Below are positions 19,793-29,070 of a stretch of 64,000 bases of DNA, piece by piece. The stretch's first letter is position 1. Every line of letters begins with the position of its first letter. A model generated the notes under the pieces. It made no database searches. It had not been told where the DNA came from and saw nothing but the letters and a program-made list of their open reading frames with translations. The stretch is from positions 62,001 through 126,000 of the forward strand of contig CAWFYJ010000001.1 of the NCBI GenBank assembly GCA_963820055.1. Reading direction: 5' to 3'. The DNA is from RHKX01 sp963820055. GTDB taxonomy: Bacteria > Actinomycetota > Thermoleophilia > Solirubrobacterales > 70-9. The position numbers and the translations under genes are program-made.

Positions 19793-19814
19793 TCCCCCTC
19801 ACTGCCCAATCGCC
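19793..19814 (+). repeat. 22-nt interspersed repeat, copy 1
   Basis: TCCCCCTCACTGCCCAATCG and the next two bases match 60599-60620 at 21 of 22 positions on the same strand. Both copies lie in gene-free gaps with other GC-rich repeats. Confidence 0.55.
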
Positions 19815-19917
19815 TGATGCGTGCCGCGTCACCCGAAGCGCACTACGCGTGAACGGCGATCGGAATAGTGTGCCGCGCGGAGATCGTCGTCCCCAGTCAA
19901 CGGCGTGAGGAGAGCAA

Positions 19918-21435
19918 GTGGAGAGCGCATCGGGACCGGTCGAGGATCCGACCGGAGCTAAAGCAGCGATTGCCGCCTCAGGAGGCGACAAGGGCCTGAA
20001 GGGCGGCGCAATCGGTTTCGCCTCGAGCGTCGTAATCGGGGTCGCTTCGACCGCCCCCGGCTACAGCCTCGCCGCGAGCCTCGGCTTCGTCGTCGCCGCC
20101 GGCGTCGGCCTCTTCTCCCCCGCTGTGCTCTGGGTGGCGTTCCTGCCGATGCTCTGCATCGCGTTCGCCTACTACTACATGAACCGCCAGGACCCGGACT
20201 GCGGGACGACCTTCACGTGGGTCACCTCGGCAATGGGCCCGACGACGGGATGGATCGCGGGCTGGGCGATCATCGTCGCCGACGTGATCGTGATGGCGAA
20301 CCTCGCCCAGATCGCCGGGCTCTACAGCTTCCTCTTGATCGGGGTCGACGCGCCGTCGACGCTCGCGGTCACGTGTGTGGGCGTCGTCTGGATCGCGATC
20401 ATGACGATCATCTGCTACATCGGGATCGAGCTCTCGGCCCGCACGCAGATCGGCTTGCTCGGAGCCGAGGTCCTGACCCTCGCGGCATTCGCCGTGGTCG
20501 CGCTGATCAAGGTCTACGCCGGCGATTTCCCCGACTCGATCGATCCCAGCCTGAGCTGGCTCAATCCCCTCAACATCGACAGCACGACCGCGCTGATCGA
20601 CGGTGTCCTCGTCGCGGTCTTCATCTACTGGGGGTGGGACAGTGCGGTGACCGTCAATGAGGAAACCGAAGACCCGACCGAGGGCCCAGGGAGAAGTGCG
20701 GTCGTTTCCACCCTGATTCTGTTGGGGATCTACGTCGTCGTCGCGATCGCGGCTCAGGCCGTCCACGGCGACGAGTTCCTGCGCCAGAACAAGGACGACG
20801 TCCTGTCGGCGCTCGGTCTCGACGTGTTCGGCTCCCCCCTCGACAAGATCCTGATCATCGCGGTGCTCACGTCGGCGGCCGCGTCGACGCAGACGACGAT
20901 CCTGCCGACCGCGCGCACATCGCTTTCGATGGGCGCGGTCAAGGCGCTGCCGCGGATCTTCGCCCGCGTCCATCCCAGATTTCAGACGCCCGATTTCTCG
21001 ACGCTGCTGATGGGTGCGCTGTCGATCGTCTGGTACTTCGGGCTGACGCTGCTCAGCGAGGACATCCTCGGCGACTCGATCGCCGCCCTCGGGCTGATGA
21101 TCGCCTTCTACTACGGCCTGACCGGCTTCGCCTGTGCCTGGTTCTACAGGCACGAATTGACGACAAGCGTCAAGTCGTTCTTCGCGGTCGGCGTGATGCC
21201 GGTGCTCGGCGGCGTGACTCTCACCTACGTGTTGATCAAGTCGATCAGCGACCTCGCCGAGCCCGGGAAACGCGACGTGCTGGGCATCGGGCCGCCGCTG
21301 GCGATCGCGATCTTCTTCGCGATCCTGGGCGTTGTCGTAATGATCCTGCAACGGCTCGCCGATCCGGAGTTCTTCCAGCGGAAGCCGCAGGTCGCCGAGC
21401 CCGGATCGCTCGCCAAGAAGACGGAGGCAGTTTGA
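19918..21435 (+). CDS. APC-family amino acid permease
   Basis: A 505-residue integral membrane transporter with about 12 predicted helices. The first conserved block SSVVIGVASTAPGYSLA is typical of the amino acid-polyamine-organocation family. A cytoplasmic N-terminus of about 30 residues and a charged tail frame the core. The GTG at 19918 follows GGAGAG. It overlaps the universal stress protein gene by one base (TGATG), so the permease and stress protein are co-translated. Its substrate is an amino acid or polyamine; nothing in the sequence decides which. Confidence 0.88.
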   Translation: MESASGPVEDPTGAKAAIAASGGDKGLKGGAIGFASSVVIGVASTAPGYSLAASLGFVVAAGVGLFSPAVLWVAFLPMLCIAFAYYYMNRQDPDCGTTFTWVTSAMGPTTGWIAGWAIIVADVIVMANLAQIAGLYSFLLIGVDAPSTLAVTCVGVVWIAIMTIICYIGIELSARTQIGLLGAEVLTLAAFAVVALIKVYAGDFPDSIDPSLSWLNPLNIDSTTALIDGVLVAVFIYWGWDSAVTVNEETEDPTEGPGRSAVVSTLILLGIYVVVAIAAQAVHGDEFLRQNKDDVLSALGLDVFGSPLDKILIIAVLTSAAASTQTTILPTARTSLSMGAVKALPRIFARVHPRFQTPDFSTLLMGALSIVWYFGLTLLSEDILGDSIAALGLMIAFYYGLTGFACAWFYRHELTTSVKSFFAVGVMPVLGGVTLTYVLIKSISDLAEPGKRDVLGIGPPLAIAIFFAILGVVVMILQRLADPEFFQRKPQVAEPGSLAKKTEAV

Positions 21436-21857
21436 TGGCCAACGAGATCATCGTCGGATACGACGGAACCGGATGCGGGCATGCCGCCCTCGACCTCGCC
21501 TGCGACCTCGCGAAAGGCCTCGGGGCGAAGATCGTCGTCGCCTACGGCTACCAGCCCTACCAGGGCGCCGGCGAGATCGGCACCCAGCGGGAGATCATGC
21601 GCGACCAGGGCCAGGCTCTTGTCGACGAGGGCGTCGAGGCGGCGAAGAAATGCGGCGTTGACGCCGAGGGGGCCCTGATCCCGCAGCGGCCGGCGGCGGC
21701 GCTGGCATCGATCGCCGAGGAGCGCGACGCCCGGATGATCGTCGTCGGCACCTACGGCGACAGTCCGATCAAGGGTGCGATCCTCGGATCGACCCCGCAC
21801 AAGCTGGTCCAGATCGCCGACGTCCCCGTCGTTGTCACACCCGCCGGCAAGGACTGA
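21435..21857 (+). CDS. Universal stress protein (UspA family)
   Basis: A 140-residue single-domain Usp. The ATP-binding pattern G-x2-G-x9-G-S is present as VVGTYGDSPIKGAILGS near residues 100-117. The N-terminal strand EIIVGYDGTG carries the conserved Asp. The start at 21435 overlaps the permease stop (TGATG). Usp proteins paired with transporters often regulate them by nucleotide binding; that role here is inference from the overlap. Confidence 0.92.
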   Translation: MANEIIVGYDGTGCGHAALDLACDLAKGLGAKIVVAYGYQPYQGAGEIGTQREIMRDQGQALVDEGVEAAKKCGVDAEGALIPQRPAAALASIAEERDARMIVVGTYGDSPIKGAILGSTPHKLVQIADVPVVVTPAGKD

Positions 21858-21883
21858 GCGAGTGGGGGCGTAGGCTCCCTGCC

Positions 21884-22114
21884 GTGTTCATCAGCTACGA
21901 CCCCGAGAGCGGCGCCGCCTACATCTCCCTGATTCCCGAGGACGCGGGCTTCGTCTCGCGCTCGCCGATCACGCTCGAAGAGGTCGAGGCGCTCGGCGAC
22001 GCGGCGGGCGACATCGTCCTCGACTTCGACGAGGAGGGACGCCTCGTCGGCATCGAGGTGCTGACGCCCGAGAGCCTCCTTCGCTCGGAGACCCTCGGGC
22101 GCCTGCGCGGTTAG
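21884..22114 (+). CDS. DUF2283-family small protein
   Basis: A 76-residue protein of the DUF2283 pattern: YDPESGAAYISL, then VLDFDEEGRLVGIEVL. The family has no established function. The GTG start at 21884 is 26 bases after the Usp stop. Its stop overlaps the convergent HdeD-like gene by four bases, so no terminator separates the two. Confidence 0.85.
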   Translation: MFISYDPESGAAYISLIPEDAGFVSRSPITLEEVEALGDAAGDIVLDFDEEGRLVGIEVLTPESLLRSETLGRLRG

Positions 22115-22686
22115 AGCTCCCCGAGCTTGCGGACCTGGAAGGCGCGGACGATGTCCGTGACTCCCGACATCAGCGCCCAGATTCCCGCGAACACGAGCAG
22201 CGTGTACTGCTTCTCGATGAAGAACTGACCACCGGTCCAGAACGCGAGGATCACCATCAGGATCCCGGCGCCGAAGCCGAGCCACCAGACGTCGTTCTCC
22301 TCCCGCTCCGCGAATGCCTGGATGATCCAGAAGATCCCGACGATCAGGAACAGGAAGCCGAGGATGTCGGCGATCGCGGCGAACGTGTTCTCCGGCGATA
22401 TGAACGCGATCACTCCCGCAATCACGAACAGGAAGCCGAAGAGGATGAACATCCAGCGCCCCCGGTCGACCATGCTGGCCACCGCGAACTGCTGGATCCC
22501 GCTGATGAAGAACATCAATCCGATCAGGACGCCGACCGTCGTGATCGAAGCCTGATCGAACTGGAGGATCACCAGCGAGATCACGATCCAGCCGATTCCG
22601 AAGACGAGCCAGAGCCACCAGAAGCGGGACAGCCCGCGGAGCATCTCGCGACCCTCCGGCGAACTCGTTACAGGACTTCCTTCCAT
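22111..22686 (-). CDS. HdeD-family (DUF308) membrane protein
   Basis: A 191-residue protein with six predicted helices in three pairs. The DUF308 repeat pattern GIGWIVISLVILQFDQAS and FLFVIAGVIAFISPENTF is characteristic of HdeD-like acid-resistance proteins, although function outside enterics is unproven. The start ATG follows GAGGGAGAG. It is convergent and overlapping with DUF2283. Confidence 0.9.
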   Translation of the reverse strand: MEGSPVTSSPEGREMLRGLSRFWWLWLVFGIGWIVISLVILQFDQASITTVGVLIGLMFFISGIQQFAVASMVDRGRWMFILFGFLFVIAGVIAFISPENTFAAIADILGFLFLIVGIFWIIQAFAEREENDVWWLGFGAGILMVILAFWTGGQFFIEKQYTLLVFAGIWALMSGVTDIVRAFQVRKLGEL

Positions 22687-22779
22687 CGTCTCTCCCTCAA
22701 TGTTGGTTTGTCCCCGGCTGTGGACCGTATTCGCCGTCGCCGTCGCATTCCCTAGGCGGTCGGGCGGGCCCCGCCCCGC

Positions 22780-24177
22780 TCAGCGGCCGACGTGAATGCC
22801 GATCCGTTCCGGGATGCCGCTGACGATCCGCGTCAGCAGGCTCGGCGTCCGCCCCTGCTCCTCGGCCGTCTCCTTGCGGATGATCGCGCGGCGGATGATC
22901 GCTCCACCCGCGAAGCGGAACGGCTCGGGAGGCAGGCTGACGCGAGGCGGGTCGACGATCGGGAGCGAGGAGAACCCGTCACGGCGGTCGAGCGCCATCG
23001 AGGCCAGGGCGTGGCCGACCATCTGCGACGGCCCGACGCCGTGCCCGGTGTACCCGTACCCGGCGAAACTGCGCTCGCCGACCGTACGGATCACCGGCAG
23101 GTGTGTCGGCGAGACGTCGATCGGCCCTCCCCAGGCGTGCGTTATCTCACGGCCCTCGAGCTGCGGGAAGAAGCGGCGGAGGTGGGCCTGGACGTCGTCC
23201 TTCATGTCCGGGTCGACCTCGGCGCGCCCGTGGACGTCGGCCCCGCGGACGATCTTGCCCCCGCCCCACCCGAAGGCGATGCGGCCGTCGCGGGTCGTCC
23301 GGAAGTAATGGACCATGTGGCGGGAGTCGGTGATGCACTCCCCGCCCGTCCAGCCGAGTTCCTCGAGCAGCTCCGGCACCGGCTCGGTGATGACCATGTG
23401 GCTGGAGGTGACGGTGAGCGAGCGGCGCAGCGGCCGGAAGCGGAGGAGCGATCCGCCGGCGCCGAGGATCGCCGCGCCGGCGCGAACGATGCCGCCGGGC
23501 GTCGTCACCGTCACCCGCCCATCCCGCTCCGAGAGCGAGTCGACGCGGGTGTGCTCGTGGATCTCGACGCCGGCCTCGAGTACGTGGTGGCGCAGGCCGG
23601 CGGCCAGCCGCGCCGGCTGGACGGTCGCGGCGACCGGGTAGAAGGCGGCGGAGCGGAAGATCGGGGATGCACAGCGGCGCTGGGTGGCATCGCGGTCGAG
23701 GACCTCGATGCGCGCCCCCTCGCCGAGCTCGGTGCAGGCCTCGACGACCGGGTCCCAGGTGTGGTCGAAGTGCTCGGAGGTCGAGGCCTGGAGGTACCCG
23801 CCGGGGGTGAACCAGGCGTCGACGTCCTGCTCCTCGCACCAGCGGCCGATCGCGTGGACCGACTCATCCGCCGCATGGAGCATCTCGACTGCCGCCGCGT
23901 CGCCGAAGTTGCGGCGCAGCGTCGGCAGGCTGAAGCCCATCGAGTTGACGAAGCCGCCGTTGCGGCCGCTCGGCCCGAAGCCGCAGTGGTCGGACTCGAG
24001 CAGGACCACACGGGCCTCCGGCTCCTCCCGCTTGACCCACCATGCCGCCCAGAGTCCCGTGTAGCCGCCGCCGACGATGACGACGTCGGCTGTCGCGTCC
24101 TCGGTCAGCGCCGGCAGGGAGGGCGTCCCGTCCAGCCCGGCCTCTTCGATCCAGTATCCGTGTGCGTCGTGCCGCAT
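22780..24177 (-). CDS. FAD-dependent oxidoreductase (DAO family, PuuB-like)
   Basis: A 465-residue flavoprotein. The dinucleotide-binding DVVIVGGGYTGLWAAWW is near residues 31-47, and the closing GYTGHGVGPSQMVG motif near the C-terminus is typical of the D-amino-acid-oxidase/gamma-glutamylputrescine-oxidase group. It probably oxidises a primary or secondary amine. The start is 20 bases after ppk1, so it is the third gene of the predicted PHO-box operon (PHP-GT4, ppk1, oxidase). That position is unexpected for an amine oxidase, though polyamines do bind polyphosphate. Confidence 0.85.
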   Translation of the reverse strand: MRHDAHGYWIEEAGLDGTPSLPALTEDATADVVIVGGGYTGLWAAWWVKREEPEARVVLLESDHCGFGPSGRNGGFVNSMGFSLPTLRRNFGDAAAVEMLHAADESVHAIGRWCEEQDVDAWFTPGGYLQASTSEHFDHTWDPVVEACTELGEGARIEVLDRDATQRRCASPIFRSAAFYPVAATVQPARLAAGLRHHVLEAGVEIHEHTRVDSLSERDGRVTVTTPGGIVRAGAAILGAGGSLLRFRPLRRSLTVTSSHMVITEPVPELLEELGWTGGECITDSRHMVHYFRTTRDGRIAFGWGGGKIVRGADVHGRAEVDPDMKDDVQAHLRRFFPQLEGREITHAWGGPIDVSPTHLPVIRTVGERSFAGYGYTGHGVGPSQMVGHALASMALDRRDGFSSLPIVDPPRVSLPPEPFRFAGGAIIRRAIIRKETAEEQGRTPSLLTRIVSGIPERIGIHVGR

Positions 24178-24197
24178 TGTCTGCTCGGCGCCCGTGC

Positions 24198-26372
24198 CTA
24201 GATGTTCGGCGGAGCCTCCGCGGCGCGAGCGGCGCTGCGCTCGATCATGGCCGCCTGGACGTCGCGGGCGGGCTCGTCGGGACCGCGGGTCCGCCGCGTC
24301 CATTCGCCCTCGGCGTCGAGGTTCCAGGCACCGACGTTGTCGGCGAGGCTGAGGTCGAGGATCTCGGCCATCTCCTGCTTGACCCCCTCGTCCTCGACCG
24401 GGATGACGAGCTCGACCCGGTTGTAGAGGTTGCGGGGCATCAGGTCGGCGGAGCCCGTGTACATCCGGGTCTGGCCGGGTCGCTCGAAGCTGTAGATCCG
24501 CGAGTGCTCGAGGAAGCGCCCGAGCACGGACACGACCGAGATGTTCTCGGAGACGCCCTCGACCCCGGGGCGCAGGGCGCAGATGCCGCGGACGTTGAGG
24601 TGCACCTCGACGCCGGCCTGCGAGGCGCGGTAGAGCGCCTGGATCGTGATCGGGTCGAGCAGCGAGTTCATCTTCATCCGGATCCGCGCCGGGTGGGCCG
24701 CGGAATGCGCCTCGATCGTGCGGTCGATCTCCGCGAGGAGGCCGTCGGCGAGGTTGAAGGGGGCGATCAGCGCCTTGCGGTAGTTCTGCGGGCGGGCGTA
24801 GCCGGTCAGGTAGTTGAACATCTCGGCGATGTCGGAGCAGATGTCGGGGTCGACGGTGAAGATCCCGAGGTCCGTGTAGAGGCGCGCCGTCTTCGGGTTG
24901 TAGTTGCCGGTGCCGATATGGGCGTAGTGGCGGACGCCGTCACCCTCGCGGCGGGCGATCAGCACGCACTTGGCGTGCGTCTTCAGCGCCGGGATGCCGT
25001 AGACGACATGGACGCCGGCCTGCTCCAGCTTCTTGGCCCAGCGGATGTTCGCCTGTTCGTCGAAGCGGGCCTTCAGCTCAACCATGCAGACCGCCTGCTT
25101 GCCGCGCTCGGAGGCCTGGATCAGAGCCGGGACGAGCGGCGAGTCGTCGCTGGTCCGGTACACCGTCTGCTTGATCGCGAGGACGTCAGGGTCGTTGACC
25201 GCCTGGCGGACGAAGGCCTCGACCGACGTCTGGAAGGAGTCGTAGGGATGGTGGACGAGGACGTCGCCTTCGCGGATGGCCGCGAGCAGATCCATCGTCT
25301 GTCCCTCGGGCGCCTGCAGGCGCGTCTGGGTGACCGGCGCGAACGGCGCGAAGCGGAGTTCGGCGAAGCCGGAGACGCCCGCGATGTCGAAGAGGTCGTC
25401 GAGGCCGATCCTGCCGACGTCGTAGACCTGATCCGGGCCGATGTCGAGCATCGAGACCAGACGCTCGCGGAGGCGGGGGTCGAGATCGCCCTCGAGCTCG
25501 AGCCTGATCACCTCGCCGAAGCGGCGGCGGCGGATCTCCTCCTCGACGGCCTGGCGGACGTCGTCGGCCTCGTCGGAGACGTCGTAGTCGGTGTCGCGGG
25601 TGACGCGGAAGAGGGTGTGGCCGACGACCTCCATCCCCGGGAACAGCGCCTCGAGGTTGTGGGAGATGACGTCCTCGAGCGGCACGAAGGTCTTGCCGTC
25701 GCCGATCGGCAGGTAGCGCCGCATCAGCTCCTTCGGCACCTTGACGCGCGCCATGACCTCGGTGTCCTGGATCGGGTCGCGGAGGACGACGAGGAGGCTC
25801 AGCGAGAGGTTCGAGATGTACGGGAACGGACGGCCGACCCCGAAGACGAGCGGCGTCAGCGCCGGGAAGACACGGCTCTTGAATAGCTCGTCGATCTCCT
25901 CGAGCTCCGCGGCCGAGGCGTGGTCATAGGAGACGATCCGGATGCCGTGCTCGCCGAGGGCCGGCTGCAGCTCCTCGTTGAAGCAGCGCTCGATGCGCTC
26001 GCGCTGCGCGATCGCGCGCTCACGAACGGCGGCGAGGACCTCGACCGGGGGGATCCCGTCGGCCCCGCCGGTGGTGATCGAGGCGACGATCTTGTCGTGC
26101 ACTCCGGCCACACGCACCATGTAGAACTCGTCGAGGTTGTTCTCGAAGATCGCGCAGTACTTGAGGCGCTCGAGCAGCGGCACGCTCGTGTCCTCGGCGA
26201 GCTGGAGGACGCGGTCGTTGAAGTCCATCCACGAGAGCTCGCGGTTGAAGTAGAGCCACGGCTCCTCGAGGTCGACCGGCTCGGCAGCGGGGGTTGCGGA
26301 CTCGTCGGCAACCGGAGGAGCGGGCACGCTCTCGCCGCCGCTCGCGCCCCGTTCGATTTCAAGTTCGCTCAC
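24198..26372 (-). CDS. ppk1: Polyphosphate kinase 1
   Basis: A 724-residue enzyme that builds polyphosphate from ATP reversibly. The N-terminal domain starts YFNRELSWMDFNDRVLQLA. The phospholipase-D-like catalytic halves show the phosphorylated His region YAHIGTGNYNPKTARL and the second His in FLEHSRIYSF, followed by GSADLMPRNLYNRVE. I chose the GTG at 26372, four bases after the PHP-GT4 stop; an ATG 13 codons earlier (26411) would overlap that gene and has no ribosome site. It is the second gene behind a candidate PHO box, so it should be induced with phosphate starvation. Confidence 0.96.
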   Translation of the reverse strand: MSELEIERGASGGESVPAPPVADESATPAAEPVDLEEPWLYFNRELSWMDFNDRVLQLAEDTSVPLLERLKYCAIFENNLDEFYMVRVAGVHDKIVASITTGGADGIPPVEVLAAVRERAIAQRERIERCFNEELQPALGEHGIRIVSYDHASAAELEEIDELFKSRVFPALTPLVFGVGRPFPYISNLSLSLLVVLRDPIQDTEVMARVKVPKELMRRYLPIGDGKTFVPLEDVISHNLEALFPGMEVVGHTLFRVTRDTDYDVSDEADDVRQAVEEEIRRRRFGEVIRLELEGDLDPRLRERLVSMLDIGPDQVYDVGRIGLDDLFDIAGVSGFAELRFAPFAPVTQTRLQAPEGQTMDLLAAIREGDVLVHHPYDSFQTSVEAFVRQAVNDPDVLAIKQTVYRTSDDSPLVPALIQASERGKQAVCMVELKARFDEQANIRWAKKLEQAGVHVVYGIPALKTHAKCVLIARREGDGVRHYAHIGTGNYNPKTARLYTDLGIFTVDPDICSDIAEMFNYLTGYARPQNYRKALIAPFNLADGLLAEIDRTIEAHSAAHPARIRMKMNSLLDPITIQALYRASQAGVEVHLNVRGICALRPGVEGVSENISVVSVLGRFLEHSRIYSFERPGQTRMYTGSADLMPRNLYNRVELVIPVEDEGVKQEMAEILDLSLADNVGAWNLDAEGEWTRRTRGPDEPARDVQAAMIERSAARAAEAPPNI

Positions 26373-26376
26373 TGCC

Positions 26377-28740
26377 TCAACTGTAGAGCGCCGGGCGACT
26401 CGGCGGGACATCGGCGGCGCCCTCTGAAAGGAGGGCGCTCATTTCCGATGTCCCCGTCGCGGTCCCCCCTCGCTCGGCCACGTCGCGCCGCGCCCGCGCC
26501 AGCGAGTAACCGTCCGCGAGCTGCGCGAGCGAGCGGTCCCACGTGCGCTCGCGTGCCGCCGCCATCCCGCCGCCGGCAAGACGCGCCCGCTGGGCCGGGC
26601 TCTGCGCGAGGCGGACCAGCTTCGCAGCCAGTTCGCGGGCGTCAGGCTCGGCGAGGAGCCCGCTGCGTCCGTGTTCGATCAGGTCGGCGGGTCCGCCCGC
26701 GGCCACCGCGATCACCGGCAGGCCACTCGCCTGCGCCTCGACGACGACCTGGCCGTAGGTGTCGGTCTCGGACGCGAACAGAAATGCGTCGGCGTCGGCG
26801 TATGCGTGGGCGAGCTCGTCGCCGTCGAGCCAGCCGAGATGCTCGGCGGTCCCGCCGAGGCGCTCACGGAGATAAGCGGCCTCCGGTCCGTCACCGGCGA
26901 GGACGAGGCGCAGTCGCGGCTCGTGCCGATGGGCGATCGCGAACGTCTCGGCGAGCAGCTCGATCCCCTTCTCGCGCGTCTGCCGGCCGGCATAGAGGAC
27001 GTCGAATCGCTTGCCGTTCGCAGCTCGTGAGCGGTGGTCGGGCGAGAAGCGCTGGGTGTCGACGCCGCGGATCCAGCGGGCGACCCGCTCCGGCGGCACG
27101 CCGAGGCGCTCGAGCGACGCATCCGCCGACGCGCTCGGCGAGAGGACGATCTCGCACTCGCGGTAGAGCAGGCTCATCGCCATCCCCATCGCCGCGGCAA
27201 GGCCCTCGTTGCCGGTGCGCATCCGTGCGTAATCGACGAACTCGGTGTGATGGCTGGCGACCAGGGGGATGCCGGCGATCCGCGCCGTCAGGGCCGCCGC
27301 GGCGCCGGCGGGGCCCGGGGTCGCGACGTGGATCAGGTCGTACTCGCCGTCGGCGAGCATCTCGATCAGGCTCGGCAGCGACGGGATCCCGACCGTCATG
27401 CCCTCGTAGTGGGGCATCGCCACCTCGGCGACCGCCGGCAGGCGGCGATCGACTCCGCGGTCGGTGCCGACGACCTCGACCTCGAATCCCGGGACCGCGA
27501 GCTCGCGGATCCGCTCGACCGTGTGGGCGACACCGTGCGGCGCATCGATCGCATCGACGACGAGCGCGACCCGGGGCGTCCGCCCGGAGCCGTCGTCGAG
27601 CCGGGCCCGCTCACCGGCGAGGAAGGCGATCGCCGGTGCGTACGGGACGACCGGCAGACAGGCGGAGAACAGGTCCGTCAGCGCGCCGACGGCACTGCCG
27701 GCATCGGCGATCGCCCCGGTCGCGTTCGCCGCCGCATCCCGGAGCCGGGCGTCGTGGACGCTGCGGGCGCGGCGGAACAGGTCGCGGTGGCGGAACCCGT
27801 CCTCCTGCATCAGCGCGATCAGCTCCGGGCCGCTCGCGATCTCGAGGGCGTCGATCCAGGCGGATAGGAGCGAGCGGGCGTCCTCCGGGCTGAAGTCGGC
27901 GGAGTCGGCGCCGCTGCGCTCGTGACCCTCGCCGACGACGCGCTCCAGCATTCCGAGCACGACCGTCGGCGCGGGCGGAGTCGTCGGGCCGGGGCGGTTC
28001 AGGAACGTCCGGGCGGCGATGGCGATCGCCGCGTGGGCCCACTTGGCGGCGCTCCCCTCCTCCCCGCCCGGCTCGGTGCGGCCGGCGCGGAGGTGGCCGA
28101 GAAACTGATCGACGCCGCCCGCGGGCGGCGTCGCCGTGTACGTCCGGCCGATGTCGACGCCGGCGTGATCGTCTGATCCACCGACACCGGCGAGCCCCTG
28201 GGTCTCGGCGAAGATCCAGGCGGGGCGGTTGAGCTCATGCGCCCGGGACCCGTTGCGGGTCTCCCAGACGCCGAAGAGCTCGGCGAGCCGGCGGCGGTGG
28301 CGCGCGGCGAGGGGCGCCGCGACGGCGTAGAAGGGGTGGGCGAGCGCGCATGCGATCTCGTTGCCGCGCAGGTACTCGGCGCATTCCTCGACGTTGCCGG
28401 AGTGGCTCTGCAGCCACTCGTGATCGTCGGGGGTGATTCCGAAGCAGAGCACGTGTACGGCCTGCGGCTCGCCGGGGAAGGAGACGGTCAGCTCCTCCGA
28501 GATGAAGACATCGGGGCGATCGGCGATCTCGAGGACACCGTCGATCGTGTCGTGGTCGGTGATAGTCACGAAGTCCATGCCGCGCTGCTTGGCGAGCTCG
28601 TAGACCTCTTCGGGAGGCGTCGCGCACTCCGGCAGCCCGGCGCTCCTCTGGACGCCAAGCTTCGAGATCTGCGATGCGGTCGAGTGGCAGTGCAGATCGG
28701 CGCGGGCGCCGGCGGTGTAGGTCAACTGATCGGGGGTCAT
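26377..28740 (-). CDS. PHP-domain phosphoesterase fused to GT4 glycosyltransferase
   Basis: A 787-residue two-domain protein. Residues about 10-210 form a PHP metal-dependent phosphoesterase: ADLHCHS (14-20), TITDHDTIDG (59-68), an ISEELT Glu, AHPF and GSDDHAG. A helical linker follows. From about residue 390 a GT-B glycosyltransferase runs to the end: DAPHGVAHT in its first loop, SHHTEFVDY, VDTQRFSPD, YAGRQTREKGIELL and the donor-site ETDTYGQVVVEAQASGLP with the E-x7-E pattern. GAGGGAG precedes the ATG at 28740. It is first in an operon with ppk1 and has an upstream PHO box. A role in making phosphate-free glycolipids is a hypothesis; the substrate is unknown. Confidence 0.9.
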   Translation of the reverse strand: MTPDQLTYTAGARADLHCHSTASQISKLGVQRSAGLPECATPPEEVYELAKQRGMDFVTITDHDTIDGVLEIADRPDVFISEELTVSFPGEPQAVHVLCFGITPDDHEWLQSHSGNVEECAEYLRGNEIACALAHPFYAVAAPLAARHRRRLAELFGVWETRNGSRAHELNRPAWIFAETQGLAGVGGSDDHAGVDIGRTYTATPPAGGVDQFLGHLRAGRTEPGGEEGSAAKWAHAAIAIAARTFLNRPGPTTPPAPTVVLGMLERVVGEGHERSGADSADFSPEDARSLLSAWIDALEIASGPELIALMQEDGFRHRDLFRRARSVHDARLRDAAANATGAIADAGSAVGALTDLFSACLPVVPYAPAIAFLAGERARLDDGSGRTPRVALVVDAIDAPHGVAHTVERIRELAVPGFEVEVVGTDRGVDRRLPAVAEVAMPHYEGMTVGIPSLPSLIEMLADGEYDLIHVATPGPAGAAAALTARIAGIPLVASHHTEFVDYARMRTGNEGLAAAMGMAMSLLYRECEIVLSPSASADASLERLGVPPERVARWIRGVDTQRFSPDHRSRAANGKRFDVLYAGRQTREKGIELLAETFAIAHRHEPRLRLVLAGDGPEAAYLRERLGGTAEHLGWLDGDELAHAYADADAFLFASETDTYGQVVVEAQASGLPVIAVAAGGPADLIEHGRSGLLAEPDARELAAKLVRLAQSPAQRARLAGGGMAAARERTWDRSLAQLADGYSLARARRDVAERGGTATGTSEMSALLSEGAADVPPSRPALYS

Positions 28741-28802
28741 CGTTGCTCCCTCTTTCGGATCTCTCATTCGCAGAGAGCTTCGCCCCGATCGCCGGCGGCC
28801 GA

Positions 28803-28840
28803 GTTAATCCCCTGCAATGCAGCGGTTAAATGGCTGTGAA
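28803..28840 (-). promoter_or_regulatory. Candidate PHO box upstream of PHP-GT4/ppk1 operon
   Basis: Read on the minus strand, TTCAC (28836-28840), TTAAC (28825-28829), ATTGC (28814-28818) and TTAAC (28803-28807) recur every 11 nt, 63 bases upstream of the start codon. The 11-nt direct-repeat spacing is the hallmark of PhoB/PhoP binding. The same ATTGC variant appears in phase in the box beside the PhoB-like gene. Confidence 0.65.
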
Positions 28841-29003
28841 GGGGGCCGACCCTCGGTGAACCCGATCCTGTCCCCCTATCCGGTGGGTTTCGTCGGCTTC
28901 ACCCGATCGAGGCCGGGCGGCGGTAGCCGCCGGCCCCGCCCGCTAGCGGTGACCCGGGGCCGGACGGCGTCGGCCCCCGGTCCCCAGCGGCCGGGCGTCA
29001 GGC

Positions 29004-29039
29004 CCGCCGGCCGAACTCCGAAGAGCCGGAGGCCGGTGG
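29004..29039. repeat. 36-nt interspersed repeat, copy A
   Basis: This 36-nt sequence is an exact reverse-complement match to 60484-60519. Its core CTCCG-AAGAGC-CGGAG can form a hairpin, with flanking GGCC arms. It lies in the gene-free gap 28741-29070 downstream of the second CHAD gene, and a terminator role there is possible. Apart from this repeat and the PHO box the gap holds nothing I can support. Confidence 0.7.
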
Positions 29040-29070
29040 GCCTGATGTCCGGCCGCCGCCAACGACAGAC

